From the NCBI RefSeq assembly GCF_900142025.1, contig NZ_FQZM01000023.1:1-58241 (forward strand): a stretch of 58,241 nt of DNA, written 5' to 3'. The notes under the pieces were generated by a model. That model was not told the origin of the DNA and did no database searches. It saw only the letters and a list, made by a program, of their open reading frames with translations. This document shows positions 24,219 to 31,818 of this stretch, piece by piece. Made by a program: the position numbers and the translations under genes. Within the stretch, counting starts at the first letter, position 1; every line of letters begins with the position of its first letter. Origin of the DNA: Desulfofundulus thermosubterraneus DSM 16057. Lineage in GTDB: Bacteria; Bacillota; Desulfotomaculia; Desulfotomaculales; Desulfovirgulaceae.

Positions 24219-24890
24219 GTGGTGTTTGGTGTGTGGTTGTGGTGGTTGATTTTAATCCTCTTTTTCCTGTTCTGCGTTCTCGTTGTGGTACCCCTGAACC
24301 TGGAGTTATATTACCGCCGCCGGGGACAGGACCATTGCCTGTTCCTGGTAGTCAGCACCTGGTTCAATATTAAATACCAGCTTATACCGCGGGAGCGCCC
24401 GCCAAAACCGGCCCCCGGGTTAAAGGCGGCAAAGAAGGAACCACGGGGTGTTTTGCCGGAAAAAGAGAAAGGGAAGTCTCCTGGCGGACCTTTAGAGTTA
24501 TTCCGCCGCCTGATCAGCTATGTCCAGTTAGGACAAAGGGTATGGCCTGCCCTGAAGTTTCTCCTGCACCGCACCGAACTCCGCCGGTTTGAATGGCGAA
24601 CCCTCGTCGGCCTGCCCGATGCCGCCCATACCGGCATGGCCGTGGGAGGGCTGTGGTCCATTAAAGGAGCGGTTTTGGCGGCCCTTTACCGGCTGGTCAG
24701 CAAAAAATCCGTACTGCCCGAAGTCGCCGTGGTTCCTCACTTCACCGGCTCATCCTTCGGGCTTTTGATTCACTGCATATTTACCGTCCGGCTGGGCCAT
24801 ATTATGGTTACGGCAGTAAAGCTGGCTTTCGTATTCATCCGCGATGGTTTAAAAAAGGCCTTGCCTTTTACGAGACTCCTCAAGGGGTGA
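24219..24890 (+). CDS. ytfI: DUF2953 membrane-associated protein (YtfI-like)
   Basis: The 223-residue product begins with a hydrophobic segment (LWWLILILFFLFCVLVVVPL), has a basic Pro-rich linker (about 55-90), and ends with the DUF2953 pattern KGAVLAALYRLVS, VVPHFTGSSF and IHCIFTVRLGHI. The family usually sits next to ytfJ, as here with one base between stop and start. The start is uncertain among GTG 24219, GTG 24222 and later codons because the ribosome site is weak. Probable role in spore formation or germination, by association. Confidence 0.75.
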   Translation: MVFGVWLWWLILILFFLFCVLVVVPLNLELYYRRRGQDHCLFLVVSTWFNIKYQLIPRERPPKPAPGLKAAKKEPRGVLPEKEKGKSPGGPLELFRRLISYVQLGQRVWPALKFLLHRTELRRFEWRTLVGLPDAAHTGMAVGGLWSIKGAVLAALYRLVSKKSVLPEVAVVPHFTGSSFGLLIHCIFTVRLGHIMVTAVKLAFVFIRDGLKKALPFTRLLKG

Positions 24891-24891
24891 G

Positions 24892-25347
24892 ATGCAGGTG
24901 CCGGAACATCCAATTGAAGGCTTGATGAAAACGGCCATGGAAAGCATCAAGGAAATGGTGAATGTGAACGTGGTGGTGGGCGACCCCGTGGAAACAGCCG
25001 ATGGAACAGTAATCATACCCGTCTCCCGGGTGGCCTGTGGCTTTGGCGCGGGCGGTGGGGAACTGGAAGCCCAGGGCCGCCAGGCCCAGGACGGGGAGCA
25101 GCTCCCGTTTTTCGGTGGAGGCAGCGGGGCAGGGGTATCGGTTCAGCCGGTGGGATTTTTGGTGGTGGGACAGGGTCAGGTCCGCCTTTTACCCGTAGAT
25201 GGTAATGCTGTAATTGACCGCCTAATAGACCTGGCTCCCCAGCTGGTTTCCCAAATACAATCCATGTTTAAGCGGGAACACAACCGCAACCAGGTAGCCA
25301 TGCCCCCTCCACCGCCGCCTCCGGGAGGAACCATTCCTCCAATGTGA
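24892..25347 (+). CDS. ytfJ: Sporulation protein YtfJ (GerW family)
   Basis: The 151-residue product matches YtfJ/GerW: HPIEGLMKTAMESIKEMVNVN, GDPVETADGTVIIPVSRVACGF, GGGSGAGVSVQPVGFLVV and a C-terminal tail ending in a Pro run (MPPPPPPPGGTIPPM). It is a forespore protein needed for normal spore germination in Bacillus. AAGGGGTGA precedes the ATG. A terminator follows. Confidence 0.92.
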   Translation: MQVPEHPIEGLMKTAMESIKEMVNVNVVVGDPVETADGTVIIPVSRVACGFGAGGGELEAQGRQAQDGEQLPFFGGGSGAGVSVQPVGFLVVGQGQVRLLPVDGNAVIDRLIDLAPQLVSQIQSMFKREHNRNQVAMPPPPPPPGGTIPPM

Positions 25348-25373
25348 CTAACATCTAAAGGGTCAAGATATTG

Positions 25374-25403
25374 AAGTCCGTCCGGAAGAGGCGGGCTTTT
25401 TTT
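25374..25403 (+). terminator. ytfJ terminator
   Basis: AAGTCCG (25374-25380) pairs with CGGGCTT (25392-25398) and is followed by a T run. Confidence 0.7.
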
Positions 25404-25419
25404 AATGTAGCATTTGCCT

Positions 25420-25457
25420 GCCGCACGCGCTCGCTCCGTTCCTCAGCACTCACCGGA
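25420..25457 (-). repeat. Remnant of the dispersed repeat family (copy G)
   Basis: Read on the minus strand, this has GTGAGTGCTG followed by AGGAACGGAGCGAGCGCGTGC, which matches the right half of copy F (42209-42238). Only one arm is present. It is the only piece found in reverse orientation. Confidence 0.55.
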
Positions 25458-25503
25458 TCCAGGTACCTGCGTAGAGATTGAAGCTCCCGTTTGCCCCTGA
25501 TCA

Positions 25504-25533
25504 ATGACCTTTTGCTTGCCTTCGGAATATACT
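25504..25533 (+). promoter_or_regulatory. Possible promoter for the FAD oxidoreductase
   Basis: ATGACC (25504-25509), 18 bases, TATACT (25528-25533). Start would be near 25540, ahead of AGGAGGAGGTG. Confidence 0.35.
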
Positions 25534-25566
25534 GGCAAAAATGAACACAAGGAGGAGGTGCGGGAA

Positions 25567-26844
25567 ATGGTTATCGTCGTTGGGGGCGGTTGGGCGGGAT
25601 GTGCGACGGCTTTTGCCGCGGCCCAGGCCGGCGCGCGGGTTACGCTGCTGGAAAAGACCGATATGCTCCTGGGCACCGGCCTGGTAGGTGGAATAATGCG
25701 TAACAACGGACGTTTTACGGCTCTGGAAGAAGTATGGGCCATGGGGGCCGGCGACTTCCTGCGGCATATAGAGGGTGTGGTCAGGCACCGCTGGCTGGAT
25801 TTTCCCGGCCACCGCCATGCAACTCTTTACGATGTGACCAGAATCGAACCGGTAATACGCCGGGCTCTTTTAGATATGGGCGTTGACGTTAAGTTACAGA
25901 AAAGAGTGGTAGGAGTTTTTAAAAGGGGTAACATTATTACCGAGGTCTACACGGCCCAGGGGAACAGCTTTACCGGAGATGTGTTCATTGATACCACTGG
26001 CACTGCCGGTCCAATCAAGAATTGTTCCCAGTACGGTTCCGGGTGCGCCATGTGCATATTACGCTGCCCCGCCTTCGGCCCCCGGGTAAGCCTGACAGCA
26101 AAAGCAGGCATTGAAGAAATCAGGGCCGGCGACGGGTTCCCCCATTTTGAGGCCATGAGCGGCTCCTGTAAACTGGACAAAAAGTCCCTGGCTCCCTGGC
26201 TGGTGGAAAACCTGGAGAGGGAAGGCAAGGTGGTGCTCCCCCTGCCCGAACATCTTCAGAAACACGATTTGCTGGCCAAAAAAGCCTGCCAGCAGTACAA
26301 CCTGGTAGAATTTGCCCGAAACCTGGTTTTGCTGGACACTGGTCACGCCAAGCTGATGACACCCTATTTCCCCCTGGAAATATTGCGGAACCTGGAGGGT
26401 TTCGAGAACGCCCGTTATGCAGATCCCTATTCCGGCAGCAAAGGAAACTCCATCCGGTTTATGGCCATTGCCCCCTGTAATGATGCCCTACAGGTAGAAG
26501 GTGTAGAAAATCTTTTCTGTGCAGGGGAAAAAACCGGGTTGTTGGTTGGGCATACCGAAGCTATTGCCACCGGATTTTTGGCTGGATACAATGCGGTCCG
26601 CTATCTTGCCGGTAAAAAAACCCTTGTTCTGCCCGGTGAACTGGCAACGGGAGATATCATTGCCTTCATGCACCGGGAAATGAAAACCCCCGAAGGGCTG
26701 AAGAAAAAATATACTTTCTCCGGTTCGGTTTATTTCCAGCGCATGCAGGAGCGGGGATTATACACCACTGACGTCCAGGCCATTCGGGAACGGGTAGCCC
26801 GCCTGGGTTTACTTGATATTTACAGGGAAAAGCTCTTGCGGTAG
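25567..26844 (+). CDS. FAD-dependent oxidoreductase with a Cys-rich motif
   Basis: The 425-residue product has an N-terminal FAD-binding Rossmann motif, VVGGGWAGCATAFAAAQAGA, and a C-terminal FAD motif FCAGEKTGLLVGHTEAIATGFLAGYNA, like GidA/TrmFO-related flavoproteins. An unusual cluster, GCAMCILRCPAFGPR (about residues 158-172), could hold an Fe-S centre or a redox disulfide. It lacks the full length of MnmG and the typical TrmFO context, so tRNA modification is not assumed. ATG 25567 follows AGGAGGAGGTG. It lies between ytfJ and spmA but has its own possible promoter. Substrate unknown. Confidence 0.75.
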   Translation: MVIVVGGGWAGCATAFAAAQAGARVTLLEKTDMLLGTGLVGGIMRNNGRFTALEEVWAMGAGDFLRHIEGVVRHRWLDFPGHRHATLYDVTRIEPVIRRALLDMGVDVKLQKRVVGVFKRGNIITEVYTAQGNSFTGDVFIDTTGTAGPIKNCSQYGSGCAMCILRCPAFGPRVSLTAKAGIEEIRAGDGFPHFEAMSGSCKLDKKSLAPWLVENLEREGKVVLPLPEHLQKHDLLAKKACQQYNLVEFARNLVLLDTGHAKLMTPYFPLEILRNLEGFENARYADPYSGSKGNSIRFMAIAPCNDALQVEGVENLFCAGEKTGLLVGHTEAIATGFLAGYNAVRYLAGKKTLVLPGELATGDIIAFMHREMKTPEGLKKKYTFSGSVYFQRMQERGLYTTDVQAIRERVARLGLLDIYREKLLR

Positions 26845-26951
26845 ATATATTTCCACTAAAGGAAACATTAACCTGGCCGGTTCTATTCCTCTACTTTCCC
26901 TCATAAAACTGAAAATATAAAGAGCAGTGGTTTTTTTCGGGGGTGGCAGGA

Positions 26952-27542
26952 ATGGTCAACTATGTCTGGCTGGGGATGATTGTCTTTGGCATTCTGGTGG
27001 CCGGGGCCAACGGACAGGTGGAGGTGGTGACCAGGGCAGCCCTGGAAGGGGCGGATAAAGCAGTCAAAACCTCTTTAAATCTTATTGCCATAATCACCTT
27101 CTGGCTGGGCATCATGAAGCTTGCCGAGGCCGCCGGGCTGGTGCGCGCCCTGGCCCGCCTGGTCAGGCCCGTGACCCGGTTCCTTTTCCCCGGCGTTCCG
27201 GCCAACCATCCGGCCATGGGGGCCATCATCATGAACCTCAGCGCCAACATTCTGGGGCTTGGGAATGCCGCCACCCCCATGGGTCTGATTGCCATGCAGG
27301 AACTCCAAAAATTAAACCGGGGCGATCCCAGAACGGCCACCGGCGCCATGTGCACCTTCCTGGCTCTCAATACCTCTTGCATTACCCTCATTCCCACCAC
27401 CATCATCGGTATCCGCGTGATGTACGGGTCCACCGATCCCACGGCTATTGTGGGGACAACCATCTTTGCCACCGCCTGCGGGATGACCGTGGCCGTAATT
27501 ATGGACCGGATGCTGCGCGTTTTCTACGGTCGCCAGGGGTGA
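26952..27542 (+). CDS. spmA: Spore maturation protein A
   Basis: The 196-residue membrane protein has the nucleoside-recognition (Gate) domain of SpmA: TRAALEGADKAVKTSLNLIAIITFWLG, and NLSANILGLGNAATPMGLIAM. SpmA and SpmB are needed for spore core dehydration in Bacillus. I choose ATG 26952. It is followed 6 bases later by spmB. Confidence 0.93.
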   Translation: MVNYVWLGMIVFGILVAGANGQVEVVTRAALEGADKAVKTSLNLIAIITFWLGIMKLAEAAGLVRALARLVRPVTRFLFPGVPANHPAMGAIIMNLSANILGLGNAATPMGLIAMQELQKLNRGDPRTATGAMCTFLALNTSCITLIPTTIIGIRVMYGSTDPTAIVGTTIFATACGMTVAVIMDRMLRVFYGRQG

Positions 27543-27548
27543 TCTGCC

Positions 27549-28082
27549 GTGTATGAGCTGATTAACGAAATTTCCCGCTGGGCCATTCCCCTTACCCTGC
27601 TCCTGGTGCCCCTGATTGCCATGTTAAGGGGTGTTTCCGTTTTTGAAACCTTTGTGGAAGGGGCGGCGGAAGGCTTTACCACAGCCGTCAAAACCATCCC
27701 CTATCTCGTAGCCATGCTGGTAGCCATCAGCATTTTCAGGGCTTCCGGAGCTATGGATGTCCTGGTGCACGTCCTTTCCCCTATCCTTGACCCCCTGGGT
27801 TTTCCCCCGGAGGTGCTGCCCCATGCGGTGATGCGCCCCCTTTCCGGCGGGGCGGCCCTGGGCATTGCCACCGACCTCATTGCCACCCACGGACCGGATA
27901 GTTTTATCGGGCGCCTGGTTTCCACCATGCAGGGAAGCACCGATACCACCTTTTATGTCCTTACCCTCTATTTTGGCTCCGTAGGGGTAACCCGCTACCG
28001 TTATGCCATCATCTCCGGTCTGGCCGCGGATCTCACCAGCCTGGTGGCTTCAGTGTTTATTGTCAACCAGCTGTTCAGGTGA
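27549..28082 (+). CDS. spmB: Spore maturation protein B
   Basis: The 177-residue membrane protein pairs with SpmA. It has FVEGAAEGFTTAVKTIPYLVAMLVAI, then EVLPHAVMRPLSGGAALGI and STDTTFYVLTLYFGSVGV, typical of SpmB. The GTG start follows AGGGGTGAT. Same operon as spmA and possibly rluB, 59 bases on. Confidence 0.93.
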   Translation: MYELINEISRWAIPLTLLLVPLIAMLRGVSVFETFVEGAAEGFTTAVKTIPYLVAMLVAISIFRASGAMDVLVHVLSPILDPLGFPPEVLPHAVMRPLSGGAALGIATDLIATHGPDSFIGRLVSTMQGSTDTTFYVLTLYFGSVGVTRYRYAIISGLAADLTSLVASVFIVNQLFR

Positions 28083-28141
28083 GGCAAAACCCCTGAATCT
28101 TTCGCCCTGTTTTGTGGTAAAATGCTCCTGGGGTGATGCCC

Positions 28142-28870
28142 ATGGAGCGCCTGCAGAAAGTGATGGCCCGGGCCGGGGTGGCCTCGAGAAGGCATTGTGA
28201 GGAACTGATTGCTGCCGGCATGGTTAAGGTAAACGGGCAGGTGGTGACCCGGTTGGGAACCCGGGTGGACCCCGGAAGGGACACCATCGAAGTGGCCGGC
28301 CGTGTATTACCCCGCCAACCGCAAGAGAAAGTGTACATTTTACTGAACAAGCCCCGGGGCTATGTGACCACGGTTAAGGACCCCCAGGGCAGGCCCAAGG
28401 TAATGGACCTGCTGCGGGGGATAAAGTTACGGGTATATCCTGTAGGACGGCTTGATTACGACAGTGAGGGATTGCTTTTGCTGACCAATGACGGGGAGCT
28501 GGCCTTTGCCCTTACCCATCCCCGGCACCAGGTACCCAAGACCTACCTTGTGCTGGTAAAGGGGCTACCCGGCAATGACAAGCTTGCCCGCATGGCCGGC
28601 GGCCTTGTACTGGAGGACGGCCCTACAGCGCCGGCTAAAGTACGCCTGGTGGGGAAGAAAAACGGCAATGCCCTTCTGGAAATCACCACCCACGAAGGTA
28701 AAAAGCGCCTGGTGCGAAGGATGTGCGCCCATATCGGCCATCCCGTGCTTCGATTAAAAAGAACTCGAATCGGTTCCCTCACCCTGAAAGGACTCAAGCC
28801 CGGCCGGTACCGCTTTTTAACCCGGGAGGAGATCCGGCAGTTACGGCAAGCGGCAGGACTCGGGACATGA
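28142..28870 (+). CDS. rluB: 23S rRNA pseudouridine synthase B
   Basis: The 242-residue enzyme has an N-terminal S4 RNA-binding domain (ERLQKVMARAGVASRRHCEELI) and the RsuA/RluB catalytic domain with YPVGRLDYDSEGLLLLTNDG, where Asp of GRLDYDSEG is catalytic, and a late KRLVRRMCAHIGHPVLRLKRTRIG segment. Linkage to spmA-spmB is common in Firmicutes. ATG 28142 has GGGGTGAT at good spacing. Only 19 bases separate it from the convergent mntA gene. Confidence 0.93.
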   Translation: MERLQKVMARAGVASRRHCEELIAAGMVKVNGQVVTRLGTRVDPGRDTIEVAGRVLPRQPQEKVYILLNKPRGYVTTVKDPQGRPKVMDLLRGIKLRVYPVGRLDYDSEGLLLLTNDGELAFALTHPRHQVPKTYLVLVKGLPGNDKLARMAGGLVLEDGPTAPAKVRLVGKKNGNALLEITTHEGKKRLVRRMCAHIGHPVLRLKRTRIGSLTLKGLKPGRYRFLTREEIRQLRQAAGLGT

Positions 28871-28889
28871 TGTACACCATTCCATAATC

Positions 28890-29303
28890 CTACAGGTCGT
28901 TCATATAAGCCCGGAACATAGGCAGGCAGTCAAAATATTCACGCCAGGTATCTTCCAGAAAAGTGAACCGGATTGGTTCGTTTCTGCTGAAAAGCACTTT
29001 CCCGCGAGTTGCATGATAGCGCAGGGCTACAGGGGCATAGTTGAGCGTTAATACATCCACCGGCATGCCCACCAGGTGGTCCAGGGACATGGCCAGCTTT
29101 GCCTCATATTCCCAGTGTTTCTGCGACAGTGCGCTGTCTTCCAGATAAATTGCAATGTCTATATCCCCACAAGGCACCGGCAAAAGAAAAGAGCCGTGCA
29201 GGTAGGCAAAAATAATTTCCTTATGACGGGACAATTCCCGCTTCAGGATTTTCTCAACCTTCTTTTTCTCTGCAGCCGTCATCAGTCGTTTTTCCCTTTC
29301 CAT
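28890..29303 (-). CDS. mntA: MntA-type nucleotidyltransferase antitoxin
   Basis: The 137-residue product is a minimal nucleotidyltransferase. The catalytic motif is G37-S38-F39 in LHGSFLLPVPCG followed by D48-I-D50 (DIDIAIYLED). In characterised HepT-MntA systems this enzyme adds AMP groups to a Tyr near the toxin's active site and so disarms it. It overlaps the upstream hepT gene by 50 bases and is translated second, the usual order. The tail (about 90-137) is longer than the minimal domain. Confidence 0.82.
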   Translation of the reverse strand: MEREKRLMTAAEKKKVEKILKRELSRHKEIIFAYLHGSFLLPVPCGDIDIAIYLEDSALSQKHWEYEAKLAMSLDHLVGMPVDVLTLNYAPVALRYHATRGKVLFSRNEPIRFTFLEDTWREYFDCLPMFRAYMNDL

Positions 29304-29760
29304 CTTTCCGTTCCTTTTCTGAAACAGTTCTCAGGAATAACTTGATTTCCTGGATATATCTGATCAGATCCCCGGTGTCATTTTTCATTATACGATATAC
29401 AATTGAATCATCCACCTTCCCGTATTGGTGCACCAGGAGGTTCCTGAATTTAGCCATGGAGACCATCTTTTGCGCCAACTCCTGGGAGATAATCCGGCTT
29501 TTCCCCAGAATGCGAAAGCAGTCTGCGTAGCTGTCAGGAGCCTCCCTGGCCACCCGGGCAGCCAGGTGGTTGCAGATATTCTGAGCTGCTTCGATAGATA
29601 GAACAAATTGATATTTCGCTCCCGAAATCAGTATCTGATCTTCCAGGAAATCCTGTTCCGGTGTCAGGGCAATTTGATCCAGCAGGGCAAGGGCTTTTTC
29701 AATGTCGGTGATCTTTTCCCTGATTAAGTCATGGTTGATATAAAGCTTTTTCCCTCCCAT
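29254..29760 (-). CDS. hepT: HEPN-domain ribonuclease toxin (HepT, DUF86)
   Basis: The 168-residue product has a four-helix HEPN domain. The ribonuclease motif R-x4-H-x-Y is R106-NLLV-H111-Q-Y113, with the Tyr that MntA modifies in known systems. Partner overlap and gene order support a type VII toxin-antitoxin pair. A charged C-terminal tail (KERKDGKGKTTDDGCREKEG) lies in the overlap and may be dispensable. AGGAGGT is present about 15 bases upstream of the ATG. The pair lies between rluB and an unknown gene with no mobile genes adjacent. Confidence 0.82.
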   Translation of the reverse strand: MGGKKLYINHDLIREKITDIEKALALLDQIALTPEQDFLEDQILISGAKYQFVLSIEAAQNICNHLAARVAREAPDSYADCFRILGKSRIISQELAQKMVSMAKFRNLLVHQYGKVDDSIVYRIMKNDTGDLIRYIQEIKLFLRTVSEKERKDGKGKTTDDGCREKEG

Positions 29761-30018
29761 AAGGCCTGCTTCATACCTCCTGCATCGCGTCGAATAAAGC
29801 GTTTATGGTTAGATTATAACGCAGTCTTCCAGACTCTGGCAATAGTTTGCCAATGGCCATTGTGCCGGTATCAGGACCGGCCGGCGCCCCGCGTCCCCCA
29901 TTTTTCTTAAAGCAGCTCAAACGACAGTATTTCTTGCTGCTTTTACCATCCGGCAGGAATTTCCCGGTCCCCAGCGAAATAACAAGAAATGCGTATTTTT
30001 TTGCTGGGGGGTGAAGTT
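29761..30018. other. Intergenic region after the divergent hepT
   Basis: No gene is seen. ATTTCTTG near 29931 and CAAGAAAT near 29983 could form a large hairpin ahead of the next gene. No convincing promoter was found for either side. Confidence 0.4.
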
Positions 30019-30462
30019 TTGGAAGACCTCACCACCGGGATCAAAGCTAAAGTGAGGTTGGATTTTAAAGGAGTAGGGCGACCCGGCCGTCTTTTTTTTG
30101 GCGGTAAATCAACCGATAAGGCTGCTGAAGAAGCCCGGGAACAGCAGCTGGCCTTACTGCGCAACGTACCCATACAGGGCATACATATTGAGGACGTGGA
30201 TTTAAGCCTGGATGTTTATACCGTCTACGACGACGTAAACAACCAGGAGGTTGCCTATGCCCCGGTGGTTTTACAGTTAACCGCCGATACCCTTGAAGAT
30301 CTGGTTCGTTTTGTCGCCCGGGATGAATTTCGCAAAATCGAAATTATTGCCCCCGGTTCCTTATCATTAAACAAGTATGAGATAGAAAGGCTGATGTTCC
30401 GCATTTTCGAAGAGTTTAAAAACTACCGCCAGCATTTGGAACGCAAGTACAACGTGAAGTGA
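30019..30462 (+). CDS. Uncharacterised protein
   Basis: I do not recognise this 147-residue protein. It is soluble, with alternating beta-strand segments (IKAKVRLDFKGVGRPGRLFF; IHIEDVDLSLDVYTVYDD; APVVLQLTADTLEDLVRFV) and an ending helix pair (LNKYEIERLMFRIFEEFKNYRQHLE). There is no signal peptide and there are no Cys motifs. I prefer TTG 30019, 5 bases after GGGGGGTGA, to ATG 29989, which has no ribosome site. It stands between hepT (divergent) and a HutP homologue with its own promoter. Confidence 0.6.
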   Translation: MEDLTTGIKAKVRLDFKGVGRPGRLFFGGKSTDKAAEEAREQQLALLRNVPIQGIHIEDVDLSLDVYTVYDDVNNQEVAYAPVVLQLTADTLEDLVRFVARDEFRKIEIIAPGSLSLNKYEIERLMFRIFEEFKNYRQHLERKYNVK

Positions 30463-30605
30463 TTCTTTTCGGAAACACGAGAACCGCTTTAAGGTTTTGA
30501 GATCTCCAATTAAAGCAAAGTGTCCGCCGGGCCACCGGGGGAAGCCGCGGGAGCCCCGTCCGGTGCGGGGGAGGGGAGCAAACCAGAACCCGACGTCAAC
30601 TGAAA
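30463..30605 (+). other. GC-rich, possibly structured intergenic segment
   Basis: Bases about 30525-30600 are dense in G and C runs (GGGCCACCGGGGG, CGCGGGAGCCCCG, GGTGCGGGGGAGGGG) followed by AACCCGACGTCAACTGAAAG. The pieces faintly resemble group II intron or riboswitch fragments, but I cannot assign a family. It lies upstream of the hutP promoter, so it is not in that leader. Confidence 0.3.
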
Positions 30606-30630
30606 GTGGAGATGCTACAGGTTACGCCCG

Positions 30631-30659
30631 TTGTTTTTTTGCCCTGGTTGTCCTATAAT
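30631..30659 (+). promoter_or_regulatory. Sigma-A promoter of the hutP homologue
   Basis: TTGTTT (30631-30636), 17 bases, TATAAT (30654-30659). Start near 30666, about 40 bases before the start codon. Confidence 0.7.
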
Positions 30660-30707
30660 GTTTGTACCAGCGATCCTGGTTTCATGGCCCGAATGGAGGT
30701 GGGCGGG

Positions 30708-31127
30708 ATGGTCTCGCAGGGAAGCAGGCAGGTAGCCCGGGTAGCCCTGACCATGGCTTTGAGCGAGGACAGGGAACAGGAGCGGGAGTTAAAGTCCCGT
30801 TTTGCCCGGGAGGGTTTTAAAACAGCTGCCGTGGATTACGGTGGTGATTTTATCTCTTCGGTAAATAAGATTACCGAGCGGGCGGTGGTAGCCGCCAAGC
30901 GGGAAGGCGTGATCAGGGAAGTCCACGCCGAAGAAGGAGCAGTGGCCGGAGCAACCCGGGAGGCCCTCTCCCAGATCATGCCCAAGGCCATCGGTTTAAA
31001 CGTAGGAGGCAAAATAGGTATTGCCCGGCACCAGGATCATATCAGTGTTGCCGTTTTCTTTGGGGTGGGACTTTTACACCTGGATGATGTGGCTGTAGGA
31101 CTGGGACACAGGGCGGTTTCTTCTTAA
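30708..31127 (+). CDS. hutP: HutP family RNA-binding regulator
   Basis: The 139-residue product matches HutP, the histidine- and Mg2+-dependent RNA-binding antiterminator of the Bacillus hut operon. The signature GGKIGIARHQDHISVAVFFG with closely spaced His residues, and GVGLLHLDDVAVGLGHRAV, cover the ligand- and metal-binding sites. I choose ATG 30708, 7 bases after GGAGGTG. No histidine-use genes are near, and the gene ends about 60 bases before aroH. HutP-like proteins without a hut operon are common in clostridia and their targets are unknown. Confidence 0.85.
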   Translation: MVSQGSRQVARVALTMALSEDREQERELKSRFAREGFKTAAVDYGGDFISSVNKITERAVVAAKREGVIREVHAEEGAVAGATREALSQIMPKAIGLNVGGKIGIARHQDHISVAVFFGVGLLHLDDVAVGLGHRAVSS

Positions 31128-31186
31128 ATAATCACATTTAAAATGTCATGTAATTGCTGTTATCTTATTACCAGGGGGACGGTAGG

Positions 31187-31564
31187 ATGGCAAAAACATA
31201 TGTACGGGGTATCCGGGGAGCCATAACGGTAGAACGGAATACGGCTGAGGATATCATTCAGGCCACGGGGGAACTGTTGCAGGCTATTATGGCGGAAAAC
31301 GACCTTGACCCCGAGGACATTGCCAGTGCTTTTTTTACCGTTACTGCCGATCTTAATGCTGAATTTCCGGCTACGGCAGCGCGGGAACTGCTGGGGTGGA
31401 AATATGTACCCCTTTTATGTGCCCGGGAAATTGATGTGCCGGGGCGCCTGCCCCGGTGCATACGGGTGCTGGTTCACGTGAACACAACCCGCTCCCAGCG
31501 GGAAATCAAGCACGTTTACCTGCGGGAAGCTACCCAACTGCGCACTGATTTGCTTCCCCAGTAA
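31187..31564 (+). CDS. aroH: Chorismate mutase, AroH type
   Basis: The 125-residue trimeric-type mutase converts chorismate to prephenate for Tyr and Phe. It begins [15 protein letters not shown] with the active-site Arg, has [31 protein letters not shown], and [10 protein letters not shown], all typical of B. subtilis AroH. Length is normal. ATG 31187 follows AGGGGGAC. It precedes the trp leader, so chorismate's two fates lie side by side. Confidence 0.93.
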   Translation: MAKTYVRGIRGAITVERNTAEDIIQATGELLQAIMAENDLDPEDIASAFFTVTADLNAEFPATAARELLGWKYVPLLCAREIDVPGRLPRCIRVLVHVNTTRSQREIKHVYLREATQLRTDLLPQ

Positions 31565-31631
31565 GGGCACCATAAAGAATAGATGGATCAAAATATCCCG
31601 TTTCAGGGCGGAACTCGGGGGAATTGCCCCC

Positions 31632-31660
31632 TTGACAAAACATGTTCTCCGTGGTAAGGT
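31632..31660 (+). promoter_or_regulatory. Sigma-A promoter of the trp operon
   Basis: TTGACA (31632-31637), 17 bases, TAAGGT (31655-31660). Start near 31667 gives a leader of about 150 bases to trpE. Confidence 0.75.
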
Positions 31661-31681
31661 ACGTTTAGCTAAATATGGTGC

Positions 31682-31742
31682 TAGGTTTTTAGCTGAGTTA
31701 GCAGAGTTGAGTTGAGGGGAGCTTCAGTTGAGGCATGGCGAG
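31682..31742 (+). promoter_or_regulatory. TRAP-type (G/U)AG repeat array in the trp leader
   Basis: About ten GAG or UAG triplets occur here: at 31682, 31690, 31695, 31699, 31704, 31709, 31714, 31719, 31730 and 31740. The seven from 31690 to 31721 are spaced mostly two bases apart. This is the binding pattern of TRAP (MtrB), an 11-subunit tryptophan-activated RNA-binding protein. The last triplet lies inside the predicted antiterminator. No mtrB gene is in the window. Confidence 0.75.
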
Positions 31743-31798
31743 TCTTCGTGCGGATGTAGACTGCCGGTGCTCATTGGAGCGCCGGCTTTTTGTTTTTT
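31733..31798 (+). terminator. trp attenuator: antiterminator and terminator
   Basis: The terminator is a perfect 10-bp stem, GCCGGTGCTC (31763-31772) with GAGCGCCGGC (31777-31786), followed by TTTTTGTTTTTT. A competing antiterminator can form between 31733-31744 and 31759-31770 (4+3+4 pairs with two bulges). TRAP bound to the GAG array would block the antiterminator and cause termination when tryptophan is plentiful. Confidence 0.8.
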
Positions 31799-31818
31799 GA
31801 CAAAGGGGGGTTTTAGGT

